DNA of 64,000 nt from Rhinopomastus cyanomelas (lineage: Eukaryota > Chordata > Aves > Bucerotiformes > Rhinopomastidae). This document shows, in pieces, positions 23,705-35,232 of the stretch. How positions within the stretch are numbered: the first letter of the stretch is position 1; the number at the start of each line of letters is the position of its first letter. The notes below the pieces were generated by a model. The model saw nothing but the letters and a program-made list of their open reading frames with translations. It was not told where the DNA came from and searched no databases. The stretch lies in assembly GCA_013400115.1 (NCBI GenBank), contig VXBP01010394.1:868001-932000 (forward strand), in the 5' to 3' direction. A program made the translations under genes and the position numbers.

Positions 23705-26700
23705 ATGATTTCTGAATGCAATTAAATGAAACCTGCCCACAGAGCGGATCATTTTGGATCCATACCAAGGCTTCCACGATAGCCAATCACTTTCAAAACA
23801 ACTGGAGCGTTTCGATTTTATTGTTTTTCCTACAGTCCGTCTCTTTACCCTTGAGGCAATCCCCTCCCCCTGGCCTGTTGCCACTGTTGCACCAACAAAT
23901 TTGTGTCTAGGAAAGCCAACAAGAGATGCCATGTAGCATGAAAGCCACTGTTGCTCCCAAGTCTGCTGGCAGGGGGGACTGCTGCACCCAGCCTGCCAAA
24001 ACCTCTTCCCTGGCAGCTATCTATATAATCTGTACAGCACACCCAGGCTTTGCTAGTCCAGGGCCTTGAAACATCTCAGCTTACCCAGCTGGAGGGGATA
24101 CACTGCAGCTGCACCATCAGACCCTCTTATTTTATTGAATTTTGAATATGCCGTTTCAAAGCAATTCCGATGAATTAGCTCAAGGCCTCAGATCAGTAAA
24201 ACTACTGATGCCATCTGCAGCAGGCTTCCTAAATTTGAAGCATTTAAAAACAGGTGACAGGATAGGAGCTTTCAGTGTAAGGACTGACGCTCGCGAAAAG
24301 CCTGCTCAACCAACTTGGTTATGTCCCGTTTTGGCAAGGAAGGAACTGCGTGGCGTACAGCCCAGTTCTTACAATAGCACTGGTCATAATGGGAAATTCC
24401 TCTCTTCTTTCAAATTTTATTTTTAAATCATGTGTATTTTGTCAGGTCAAAAAAGAAGCACTTACTTGATTGCTGACTTTCATTTTAAAGCATCTATGCT
24501 TTATGAAACTCCAGTGCAGTCATTAAACATGGGCTGCTCTAAAGGAGAAATCCAATGGCATGGTTCTAACACACTTCTCTTCAAGTAACACTCCTAATAA
24601 TGCCCATTGCTTAGTCATATTCGGTACCCTTAAACATCCCCGATGATGCTGACACATACATGTACACTGCAGCAGTTCAGCCCTGCAGGGAGACGGAGGC
24701 TAACAGTCAGACTAGAGTAAACAGATACTAGATTTTTGCCAAGGTGTTTAGAACTCTGCTTTTATGAAGTAGGGGAAATGTAAATATCCAAAAAAGACAA
24801 AATAAATTACAAAAACAATAACAGAGAGATACCTCGATGTTGAGGGACATACACAGTTACACTGAGTTGAGTCTCCTGCACATTCTGCACTGCCAACATG
24901 ACTTAGATCTGCCAGCCAGGAAACCACTAACATTTCCCCACTCCTAATGTCATGTAATTATTCTTTTAGCACACAGAGGCAGAAGACTGAATTCCCTGCC
25001 TACACCCATGGTCCTTTTAGAATAGGCCTGACTGACAGGTACAAGCTTCAAATCTCCAGGCACATACACCGAGATGGCTATCACGTCAGAGCCTCAGCCA
25101 GAGGCATGGCAGCTCAGCTTCTGCACAAGACCTGAACGGAGGTGGGTGTGGACCCAGCCTGGCACCTGCACTCACTCACTGGACAGGGAACCAGTCATGT
25201 TCTTGCACTACATACACAGCCTGCCTGGAGCAGCGATATAGCAGACAGCTAATGCTTGAGTAACCACCTACCCTGAGCATTGGTATTGTTAGAGAGAAAA
25301 TAATTTTATCTTCTTCTTCACCCTCTTCTGTTGTCCTGCCGGAGCACACTCAAGCGAAGACACAGCTTGGAGAGGGAGAAAAGGGGAACGTGAGGAAGGG
25401 TGCTGTCAGACACAGTCAGCCAGGTTACCTGAATAGCAATCATAAGCCAGCGGCTTCTGCCTTTTGAAGGATCCCTAAAGAATAAAGAACTTGCTAGAAA
25501 GAGCAACATATATTCCAGTCAACTTGTGTTTGTACTTCAAATCTGTAACGAACATCCACTCTGCAAAGTGCTTTATGTTCCACTCACTCAGCACATGACG
25601 CAAATCTGGGTGAGCACCGCTGGGATGAAACTCAAGTCATGCCTACAAGGGGGCATCCACGCAGACAACTGCTCTTGTCACTAATGCTTTTGGGAAAGTA
25701 TTTACTCAGGAAGAAAATGAATAGTAGCTTAGAGGTGAGAAATTAAGACTGAGGATTCGCATCTCCAGGCACGTCAAGGTAAGCCATCATTCTCCTGCTC
25801 CTTTCCCTGCTCTTGCACTCAGAAACATCCAACAAAGTTTGAAAATGTGAATCATGGACAAATCCTGAGCCTGCAGCTTCTCTTTGGGGAGGGAAAAGAG
25901 ACGAGGGAGCAAAGGGGGCTGACAGAAAAAAATACATTATTAATTCTTGCCATAACCAATATAGCACAGCAGTGTGAGCTGGGGAATTACATCCCCGTGC
26001 ACACATGCTACAGCCATCTCTGCCCTTGGAGGAGCTACTGCAATGCTTGGGAGATGTAGGATGCACAAGCCAACAATGTCACCTTTGTGACACAAACTAG
26101 TCTCTGTATGCAGAAAGCAGCACAGCAAAGATTATTCCCAAACCTGGGGCTAGAAAAAAGGCTACTGGTTCCAGAAGACTGGAAAGCCAGGTACTCTCAG
26201 AGAGTTTACAAGCTGGTTCTTCAAGCTGAGATGAGAACAAGACTCCTAAGGTCATTCCGCTTTACTCTGAACTGCTGTCTCATATGGACCTTCTTTATAG
26301 ACAGAGATTAAAATCATCTTGTAAGATGCACAAAGACTTTCTGCTTCACCAAATACAAGGTTCTCAGTCTGAGCCATGAAACAATTCTAGACAGTCCAAA
26401 ACATTAAATGAATTCCTCAAATAGAAAAAAAATGTAGGCAAGGTAATTTGCAAATGCAAACCTTGGGTTCAACTATGTTTTCCCAGAGGATGACACAATT
26501 ACAAGAAAAAACCCTGGTTTTATAACTCAATAGTCTTTTCCCTTTAGTTATCAATTTTTAAATACAGGGCAAGAAAAAATGCCATGCTTTTGAGAAAATC
26601 CTGAACACATACATGCTTCAGATCTGTTTCACTGGAAAGCACAAGAAAACGTTTCTTTTCACAGTGCCATTTTATGGAATTTGCTTTGTGATTTTTCTAA

Positions 26701-29700
26701 AGGTGCAGCAAATGCCAAACCCAGCACCAATTTCAAGATACCCAGTGAAATTTATCCCTGCATCTCTTTCTGTGTAAGCCAATTGTTTTTGATGCAGCTC
26801 TGTCAGTGTGACAAAGAAATACTGCAGTCATGAATCAAGTCTGTGCTATTTTTCTTGACAATTCAACTCCAGCAAAGCCTCAGATATAACCTAGTTAACC
26901 ACAGATCACAGCAACGTTTTATGTAATTTATTCAGCAAAATGTATTAAATAAACTTACTTTACCACCTGAACATGTGCAACTTAGCAATCCTTAAAATAT
27001 TAGAAGGAGCCTCGAAAATCTGACCTACAAATACAGCCTTTACTTTTGAGAACAGCTGTGCAGGCGTGGATGGCCATAATTATGGGAATAAATTCTGCAG
27101 AAGGAGCCATAACACACATATTTTATCTGTAGCTGCACCCAGTCCTTAAAGAATCTCTTAATTAGCATTATCGTTTTCTAGGCTGTTCACTAGACCTTTC
27201 ATGTACATTCAATGGCAAGGATATTAAGGTTTCATTACAGGAAATATCAAAATAAAAGTATCCCTAAATAGCTGCAGTGTTCCACAGCCACTTGTTGCAC
27301 GTTTTATGGTTTCTACTGATTGCAGTAACAGCCCTCAAAGCGAGCTGGAGGAAAAACGTGCCCTGTGGCACTGCCTTTTGTGCTTAGGCAGCCTCCGCAG
27401 CACAAGTTCTGTGCTCTGTGACCAACTATGACCAACAAAGTACCACCCACATGCTAGACTTACACATGATGCCACCTCCAGGAGCCAAGTGCTGTCTGAG
27501 TAATGTTCCACAGCTGCATCCAGAGCAGGGACCACAAACTTAATTCCTCATGGAAAAATGCAACAGAACCACATGAAAACTGCAGGAGCTGGTGCACAGT
27601 GTTTTCAGTGGCAGCTTTAGATAGATGGCAATAAATACTCAGCACTTGAAAGGAAAAATGATTTACACCAAAGCAACCTGCAGTTATCTCTTCTAAGAGC
27701 CAAGAAGCAACTGAATTCAGCATGTGGAAGGACCAAACACCCTTGGCTCTGTTAAACGAATAGGACTAGGTCTGACTGATAACTGGAACAAAATATGAAA
27801 TCTGGGGTTAAACCTTGTTAGCCTTAACTCCAGATTACTCCCTCACTACCTTTTCATCAGCTTCTGCATGATTTAAAGTTTTAATTAAAGTTTCTAAACT
27901 CTGAGCTCAGTCCTGAGAGGAAAGCTTGTGTCTTTGCTCACTCCAACACAGATCAGATCCTCTCTGCTTGAGCCTCTGGGGCTCCTCATCTGTGTGGGCA
28001 AAACAATTCTTTATGAGTTGGGAAGCCAATTTCTTTTTTTCCAAGTGCTGGGTTGTCATCCTGTCCCCATCAGTTCCTCACCCGGCTCTCATCAGTGCTG
28101 GGAGCCCTGTTGGGGGCCACAGCTGTGCTGGGCACAGCCATTCCTATGCTGCCCATGCGCTGCTGATGCTCCTGGCTGTCTCTGACCCTTCTCTGCCACC
28201 TTACAGCTGCCAGACAGGCACACTGCTTAGCTTTGTTTACCTTAACATCCCCTCACTGACAGCTTTACTGTGCAGTTGTGTAGGCTGATGATTTAGTGGT
28301 TGCCCGCTGATACCACAGAGAGGAATATTTTTCTTTCCCATGTCTGCTTTTTAAATCAATTGTTAAATTATTTACTACTCTGTTCACATTTTTGGGGGCC
28401 TCCATCTGATGTAAGGCACCTGCTGCGGCGATAACTGACAAAATATATGGAACTTAGGGGAAGATGAGGAGAAGAGAAGAAGGAAGAGGACTCAGACTGT
28501 CTTTGCACAGGCAGCCTGTTGGCAGAAGTGCTCAGGCAGCAGCACGCAAATGCTGAGGATTGGAGCTGTAGGATGTTTTAGTAGCACAATGCCTTGCACA
28601 CCACTACGGCTGCACCAGAGCACCGGCACTTGCACAGCATCCTCAAAGCCTTAGAATAAGACAAACCCAGCTGAAATCCAGTTCTGACCCAGCACCAAGA
28701 ACACTTGTACTTTTCCATACAAATTCCATGGAGAAATCAAAGCACAGAAAGCAATCAAAAATCCAAACAAAATTCTACAAACTGTAATGATAAAGTAAAA
28801 TAAATCTAGTTTTATTAACCTGCATCACAGAAACACAAACAATTTTAAGCAGCTTTGTGACATCTCTCCTAATTAATCTGTATCAGGTTATTTGGATGAA
28901 ATCCATGATCTTACTTCAAGACCAACATATTCACTTGCCTTCTCCACAAAACAACTATTAACATTTTAACAGCAATTTGTGAGCGTTGGCAAACTGTTGA
29001 CAATACAAACAGGTGCTGCGAACGTTCACAGCTCCTCATAGTTTATCTTTCTTTTGCAAGGTCTCATAATTATTTTTATTCCATAGTAGCATCCAAATTA
29101 CTTTCCTTGGAAATGAGAAAACATGTTATCACAACTAACAGTAACACAAACAAACTAGAACTACTCCTGCAAGTGATAGCACTGAGAGGAGGGCTGTGTA
29201 GTATCAGCGTTAGAAGATGGATGAGAAAAGCAGAGCTGGGAAAAGGCAGATTACTGTGCAAACAGAGAAATTCTGAAAGCTTCACCAGGGGCGGGGAGCT
29301 GCTCCCTCCAACAGAAAATCCAAAAGCAGAAGCAACACACTGCTCTTGTTCCTTAAAGTTCTTTTCATCAAGTCATACAGGAAATAGAATAAAAGTTGTC
29401 TTCTTCCCTTCAGAAGAAATCATTAATATAAAATAAAATACTTAATTTGTGCCACAGCTTCCACTGCATTAGATTTTACTTCCATTTTATTTGTAAGGTG
29501 ACTGTCCTGCTAATAAAAGACTTATAGCCCTGGAACCTTGTATTTCCCAATTATTCTCAGAGCAGGAGAAGCGCTGAAAGATTCCCCAAGAGATCCAGCT
29601 TCAGTCTGCAGAAATTGCTCCTTTATCATCATCTATTCTGGAAAAATAAAATACCTCAGCTAAAGTGATGGTAACAAGTGACTGAGCACTGAGTGTGGGC

Positions 29701-29934
29701 AAAGGCTGTCAAACCTGATACCCTGGCAACAGCCACTGGATTCACTTAATGTCACGGGCTTGGCTTCCCTCAGCAGAGTCTCGTCTGAGCCAGGTACTGC
29801 TGAACTCCTGCTCTCCTCTGCAGCAAGTGCAGAAGCAGCTGCACCTGCCTAAAGAACTGTGCTCCCCCAGCAAACAGCCTGGAAACAAGGCTTTGCCTCA
29901 CAGCAATGATAAATTAGATTAAAGCAGTAGTAAA

Positions 29935-30163
29935 GTAGATTTAGGCTGGATATTAAGAAAAAGGTCTTTAATCTGAGGGTGGGGGATCCCTGAACAGGTT
30001 GCCTAGAGAGGTGTGGCAGGCCCCATCGGTGGAGACAGTAAAAGTCAGGCTGGAGGGGGCTCTGGGCGATTCTAGTCTGGTTAGAGATGTCCGTGCTTGT
30101 TGCAAGGAGTCGGACTTGATGGCCTTTGGATGGCTCTTCCAACCCAATACATTCTATACTTCT
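29935..30163 (+). mobile_element. CR1 LINE 3' region
   Basis: It begins at TAGATTTAGGCTGGATATTA and shows GAACAGGTTGCCTAGAGAGG, GGACTTGATGGCCTTTGGAT and a terminal CCAACCCAATACATTCTATA. It is similar in type to the copy at 19967-20301. Confidence 0.92.
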
Positions 30164-30578
30164 GATTTTGGTTCTGAAATTAAAGTGTATAGGTAAGGTT
30201 GTGCAGGGGGGTGGCCACAAGTCCTGCATCCTAAAAGACACGAAGATCTTAATTGCTTTGGTAGCACCAATGGCTACAGCCCTCTCATTGTGTTAAGCTG
30301 TCTTGGAAAATGAAGCTAGGTAGGGAACAAGTGGTTAGGTGGAGCAGGACAGTGAGAAAAACACTGACACACAGATCCCTAAAGCTCTGCTGACTTTCAT
30401 TAAGTTTTTATAGAATGTTAAAACACTGCTCCAAATGGGATGTAAACGTATAGGACTCTGGAAAGTGAGTGCAGTGAATCTCAGGGCATCTCTCCAGCAC
30501 TTGGTCAAGAAGTTGCTTTGTTATCAACAACACAAATGTTTACAGATAGGAACTACCAGAGAACAGGCATGAACATCA
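30164..30578. other. Intron, nothing recognised
   Basis: No repeat, exon or RNA feature is identified between the two CR1 pieces. Confidence 0.5.
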
Positions 30579-30621
30579 GCTGAACTAGAGGACCTTAGAG
30601 TCCTTTTTCCAGCCTAAATAA
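30579..30621 (+). mobile_element. CR1 3' terminal fragment
   Basis: TGAACTAGAGGACCTTAGAG followed by TCCTTTTTCCAGCCTAAATA is a plus-strand CR1 3' end. It abuts the minus-strand CR1 beginning at 30621, so the two copies lie tail to tail. Confidence 0.75.
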
Positions 30622-31829
30622 TCAGAGAACATCAGGAATTGGAAGGGACCTTGAAAGATCATCTAGTCCAATCCCCCTGACACAGCAGGATCACCTAGAC
30701 CAAGTTGCATAGGAACATATTCAGGTGGGTTTTAAATGTCTCCAGAGAAGGAGACTCCACAACCCTCTGTTCCAGTGTGCTGTCACCCTCACTGGGAAGA
30801 AGTTCCTTCTCACATTAATGTGGAAACTCCTATGTTCTAGCTTACTCCCACTGCCCCTTGTCCTATCACCATATGACATTGAGAACAGCCTGGCTCCATC
30901 CTCCTGACACCTACCTGTCACATATTTACAAATATGAAAGATATCACCCCTCAGTCTCCTCCTTCTTCAAGAAAAAGACACCCAGCTCCCTGAGCCTATC
31001 CTCATAAGGGAGGTGCTCCACTTCCTTCATCGCCCTCGTTGTTCTATGCTGGACTCTCTCCACAAACTCCACATCCCTCTTGAAATAAGGGTCCCAGAAC
31101 TGGACACAATACTCCAGATGTGGTCTCACCAGGGCCGAGTAGAGGGGGAGAAGAACCTCTCTTGATCTGCTAACCACCCCAGGAAGCCATTGGCCCTCTT
31201 GACCACAAGAACATATTTCTGCCTCGTGGTCATCCTGCTGTCCACCAGGACCCCCAGGTCCCTTTCTCCTACACTGCTCTCCAACAGGTCAGTCCCCAAC
31301 CTATACTGGTACCTGGGGTTGTTCTTGCCCACATGCAAGACTCTACACTTACCCTTGTTAATGTCATCAAATTTCTTCCTGCCCAGCTCTCCAGCCTGTC
31401 CAGGTCCCGCTGAATGGCAGCACAGTCTGCTGGGGTGTCAGCAACACCACCCAGCTTTGTGTCATCAGCAAACTTGCTGACAGTGCAAACTAATCCCTCA
31501 TTCAAGTCATTAATGAATAGACTGAACCGGACTGGTCCGAGCATCAACCCTTGGAGGACTTGACTAGATACAGGCTTCCAACTAGATGCTGTCTCATTGA
31601 CCACCACTCTCTGGCTTCTATCATGCAGTCAGTCCACGATCCACTTCACTACCCCATCATCCAGTCCACACTGCCACAGCTTGGCTGCAAGAATGCTGTG
31701 GGAGGCTGTGTCACATGCCTTACTCAAGTCAAGATAGACCACATCCACCGCTCTGCCATCATCTATCCACCTGGTTATGCCCTCATAAAAGGCTATCAGG
31801 TTGGTAGATCTAGTTATTGCATTAAACAC
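30621..31829 (-). mobile_element. CR1 LINE, 1.2 kb, with broken reverse transcriptase
   Basis: This long CR1 copy lies on the TENM2 strand. Its 3' end is at the left, where the complement of GATGATCTTTCAAGGTCC is visible. Its 5' end is truncated near 31829, inside the reverse transcriptase. The recognisable CR1 pol sequence is annotated separately. Downstream of pol it keeps the usual 3' region up to 30621. Confidence 0.93.
30944..31829 (-). pseudogene. CR1 ORF2 reverse transcriptase fragment, inactivated
   Basis: This is the C-terminal part of CR1 polymerase, which in an active copy reverse-transcribes the element RNA at the target site. Motif A is visible as LDLSKACD near the right end and motif C as FADDT further along. 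The later section reads ALVRPHLEYCVQFWDP, typical of the region after the palm in CR1. The frame holds from 31829 to 31269 except for a TGA just after WIVD, at about 31629-31631. Frame shifts then occur at about 31270-31340 and 31130-31180. The endonuclease and N-terminal palm are absent through 5' truncation. It cannot encode a working enzyme. Confidence 0.9.
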
Positions 31830-32475
31830 CAGAAAACCAAGCCTGGTAATACTCAGAGCAGACTGTCATAAACAGGAGATCCAAGAGTCAGTCTTTGCAG
31901 TAATGGAAATGATAAAACATTGCTGAAACTCAGTTCAGTCATCTGGAATTCAGTAATAATAACATTGACTTTCCCCACAGAAAAGTGCTTGTAAGCTAAA
32001 TTACCATTAATTATTATTAATCTCAGCTCTGGAAAACAGTGAATCACAGCCTTAACCTCAAGCATAATTTTTGAAAAAGGCAGAAGTAATTTCACTGAGC
32101 AGGAAATAAAACTGTCTTTCTTTTCAATTCTTCCAACTATCATTATTTACCAGTAACTAATTTAGCCTATTTAGAGAAAAATCAAGCCCTTCTTTTGGCT
32201 CCTGTGTGCTAGAATTAATCAGAAGCAGCATGATTCCATGTTTAATTTCAATCACAGCAGCTATTGCTTTACAAATAAATCAAACTTACACAAGTTTTAT
32301 TGTTACTTAGTAAGACACCCGGCTTTTTCCTAAGGAAAATCAAGTGTAGAATACTGGCTTCTACACAGCTTTTTGTTTCCCTAGGAGAGCGCCACAGAAA
32401 ATATGTTTTCCCTTAATAATAGCAAGTGCACAATTAAAACTGTGTTTTCTTGAAAGACATCAGCAATATCTGGGT
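31830..32475. other. Intron, nothing recognised
   Basis: AT-rich sequence between two CR1 copies, with no exon or repeat identified. Confidence 0.5.
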
Positions 32476-32590
32476 CAGCCCAAGGGGGTTGTGGAGTCTC
32501 CTCCACTGGAGATGTTTAAGACCTAGCTGGGTGTGTTCCCATGTAACCTGGTCTAGGTGATCCTGCTGTGGCAGGAGGATTGGACTAGAT

Positions 32591-32952
32591 CAGGGGTCCT
32601 CAAACCTTTTAAACAGAGGGCCGGTTCACTGTCCCTCAGACAGTGTCGGGGGGGCCAGGCTACAGTTTGTGCTTCCTGGCTTGTCCTGCCTGGGAGCTGG
32701 AGGGAGGGAGGGAGGAAGAGACAGGGGAGGCACCCACCACAGCCCAGCTGTGCAGTCGGCAGGAAGTCATCTGTGGCTGCTTGGTTTCCNNNNNNNNNNN
32801 NNNNNNNNNNNNNNNNNNNNNNNNNNNNNNNNNNNNNNNNNNNNNNNNNNNNNNNNNNNNNNNNNNNNNNNNNNNNNNNNNNNNNNNNNNNNNNNNNNNN
32901 NNNNNNNNNNNNNNNNNNNNNNNNNNNNNNNNNNNNNNNNNNNNNNNNNNTG
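32591..32952. mobile_element. hAT-type nonautonomous element, first copy, interrupted by assembly gap
   Basis: The left end CAGGGGTCCTCAAACC follows the 8-bp target site GACTAGAT at 32583-32590. The right part is lost in N bases, and only the downstream GACTAGAT (about 32953-32960) remains. Comparison with the second copy shows that about 98 bp are missing, while the gap is written as 161 N. Confidence 0.85.
32790..32950. other. Assembly gap of 161 N
   Basis: N bases replace the GC-rich right half of the hAT element. Frames reported across it with unknown residues have no meaning. Confidence 0.99.
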
Positions 32953-33231
32953 GACTAGATGATCTTTCAAGGTCCCTTCCAATCCCTAATGATTCTGTGA
33001 TTCTATGTCCAGACCATGAAGAATGAAAATGCCCATACGGAAATGCAACTGGAGGGGAAGGAAGAAGAAAAAAGTTATTATTCAAAGAAATCTATCAACC
33101 CTACCTCCAACCACAGAGGAAAGTGCTGTGTGGTGGTACATGGAATCCTTTTTGTAGCCCCGAGACTGTTTATTTCAGTTTAACTTGAAAAGGCTAGTTA
33201 TGGATTTTCTAGCCAGATTTACTACGAGAGN

Positions 33232-33651
33232 AGCTGGGTGTGTTCCCATGTAACCTGGTCTAGGTGATCCTGCTGTGGCAGGAGGATTGGACTAGATCAG
33301 GGGTCCTCAAACCTTTTAAACAGAGGGCCGGTTCACTGTCCCTCAGACACTGTCGGGGGGGCCAGGCTACAGTTTGTGCTGCCTGGCTTGTCCTGCCTGG
33401 GAGCTGGAGGGAGGGAGGGAGGAAGAGACAGGGGAGGCACCCACCACAGCCCAGCTGTGCAGTCGGCAGGAAGTCATCTGTGGCTGCTTGGTTTCCACCC
33501 CCCAACCCCTGGGAGGGGGGGGTTAATACTGGTGGGCTGCATTAGAGACCCTGGGGGGCCATATCTGGCCCGCAGGCTGGGGTTTGAGGACCCCTGGACT
33601 AGATGATCTTTCAAGGTCCCTTCCAATCCCTAATGATTCTGTGATTCTATG
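33232..33651 (+). mobile_element. CR1 LINE 3' end hosting the hAT element (second copy)
   Basis: CR1 sequence flanks the hAT element on both sides. Removing the transposon and one GACTAGAT leaves a normal CR1 end reading GGACTAGATGATCTTTCAAG. Confidence 0.9.
33298..33596. mobile_element. Complete nonautonomous hAT-type DNA transposon, 299 bp
   Basis: The element is bounded by 16-bp perfect terminal inverted repeats, CAGGGGTCCTCAAACC at the left and its complement within GGGGTTTGAGGACCCCTG at the right. It is flanked by a perfect 8-bp target-site duplication GACTAGAT at 33290-33297 and 33597-33604. Eight-base duplications and CAGGGG ends are hAT (Charlie-like) hallmarks. The interior has no coding capacity and includes a GGGA repeat. 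It sits inside a CR1 3' end, so it is younger than that CR1. Confidence 0.93.
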
Positions 33652-33874
33652 TCCAGACCATGAAGAATGAAAATGCCCATACGGAAATGCAACTGGAGGG
33701 GAAGGAAGAAGAAAAAAGTTATTATTCAAAGAAATCTATCAACCCTACCTCCAACCACAGAGGAAAGTGCTGTGTAGTGGTACATGGAATCCTTTTTGTA
33801 GCCCTGAGACTGTTTATTTCAGTTTAACTTGAAAAGGCTAGTTATGGATTTTCTAGCCAGATTTACTACGAGAG

Positions 33875-34770
33875 TAGCAGAATTTAGCCCCATCTGTTAG
33901 TCCTTGGCTAGGACACCAGGGTTATTTGTTTTCCTAGCATGGTATCCCAGCCCATCTCTGACTTGCAACCTCATACAACAGATTGATGGTGCCCAAGAGA
34001 CAATGTGAGGGGGTGCCTGCACCATTGCCAAGGGTAGGTAAGAAATGGATGGCGAGATCCAGATGATCTTACACTAAGAGAGGGAAAAGTGAATAATCTG
34101 CACTGTCTCATCCCCCCGCCTCCCCCAGCCTGTGTTTGTCTCTAACCTTCAGCCAGCAAAACAGTGAGAAAAATTTGCTTTAAAGCTTTAGAAAAGCCTA
34201 AGGACACTTTCAGCTTGAGTTTTGCTCAACCACAGGCTGGTTTTAAATCCGTATGGTCAAAATGAGAGTTGGAGGGACTTTCCTCAAGTTCCTAACTGGA
34301 ACAAACTGCTTTGCCCCACGTGGCTTCTGCTTAAAGCCTTTATCCTGAGCCCTCTCACAGAAGCATACACAGGGAATGGCAGCATCCTGCAGGCCCCACT
34401 GATCTATAGATCTGTTGGGAGGATCCAGGTTTAGTGTTCAGTGAGCTGGACTAAAACTTACACTGAACTTTTATGCTGTGCTCTAACTTACCCTGAGACT
34501 AGAACCAATCCAGCAGCTACAATGGCTCTAACCAGCATTCCTCATTATAGAAGAATAAAATTTTACAATTCATTAAGAAAAAGCACTGGTGGCCAATTAG
34601 TCCAAAATATTAAACACTTTGAGACACTGTGGATTTCCCCAAAGAAAAATGAAGTGTTTTCAGTCACTGTCTCAGCTAGTTTCAGAAACTTCTCTCCTGC
34701 TGCAGAGGAACCTACACAGACTGTGACTAATCTGCCCATTCCTGACTTCACCTGCAGGTGCATTTCAAGA
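33875..34770. other. Intron, nothing recognised
   Basis: Unique sequence between the duplication and the next CR1. The open frames seen are short and without family features. Confidence 0.5.
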
Positions 34771-35232
34771 GAGAGATTGAGGAGCTGGAGTCAGTCCAGA
34801 GGAGCAACAAGGCTGGGGAAGGGACTGGAGGGAAAGTCTGATGAAATGAGAGCTGGGGCTGTTTAGCCTGGAGAAGAAGAGACCCAGGGGGGACCTTCTC
34901 CCTCTTGACAACTACCTGAAGGGAGGTTGTAGTCAGGTGGGGGTCAATCTCTTCTCTCAGGCAATTAGCCACAGGATGAGAGGGCAAGGCCTGAAGTTGT
35001 GCCAGGCGAAGGTTAGGTTGGATGTTAGGAAGCCCTTCTTCCCTGAAAGGTTGATCAGACCCTGGAATGGAGTGCCCAGGGCAGTGGTGCAGTCCCCATC
35101 CCTGGAGGTGTTGAAGGGCAGACTGGATATTGCACTCAGTGCCCTGGTCTGGCCACTGGGGTGATGTTAGGTCATGGGCGGGGCTGGATGAGCTCAGAGG
35201 GCTTTTCCAGCCTCAATAACTCTGTGATTCTT
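34771..35232 (+). mobile_element. CR1 LINE 3' region of a distinct subfamily
   Basis: Landmarks include GAGCTGGGGCTGTTTAGCCT, GGAGAAGAAGAGACCCAGGG, GGAATGGAGTGCCCAGGGCA, CATCCCTGGAGGTGTTGAAG and a terminal CTGTGATTCTT. The GTGCCCAGGG form and the modified 3' end set it apart from the copies at 20 and 30 kb. Confidence 0.92.

Larger units (their letters stand above)
21121..29934. other. Longest repeat-poor intron block
   Basis: Apart from the minisatellite and small CR1 piece at 22166-22345 I see no mobile element or gene in almost 9 kb. CpG-retaining, TAAT-rich stretches at about 22870-23270 and 23620-23840 are candidate conserved non-coding elements. A GC-richer patch at 27900-28300 carries a hydrophobic 120-codon frame that I regard as chance. 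Confidence 0.55.
32476..33007 (+). mobile_element. CR1 LINE 3' region interrupted by hAT element and gap (first copy)
   Basis: CR1 starts near GGGGGTTGTGGAGTCTCCTC and continues to GAGGATTGGACTAGAT. It is then interrupted by the hAT element and resumes after the N run as GATCTTTCAAGGTCCCTTCC, ending in GATTCTGTGATTCTATG. Confidence 0.92.
32525..33230 (+). repeat. First copy of a probable false haplotypic duplication
   Basis: This segment ends abruptly at ACTACGAGAG, followed by a single N at 33231. The same sequence restarts at 33232. Outside the gap it differs from the second copy at only four positions I can find: 32643, 32674, 33132 and 33161. Confidence 0.88.
33232..33874 (+). repeat. 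Second copy of the duplicated segment
   Basis: It begins AGCTGGGTGTGTTCCCATGT, identical to 32525 onward, and runs to the same ACTACGAGAG where the first copy stopped. After that it continues into unique intron. Variant positions are 33350, 33381, 33776 and 33805. The pattern fits two alleles of one locus placed in series by the assembler. Confidence 0.88.

Noticed and set aside
27926..28288. Plus-strand hydrophobic 120-codon frame in a GC-richer patch
   Set aside because: The Leu/Ser/Cys-rich composition follows from local CT-rich DNA. There is no signal peptide or domain logic and no promoter.
32557..33085. Several frames containing unknown residues
   Set aside because: They run through the N gap and the hAT element, so they are assembly artefacts.
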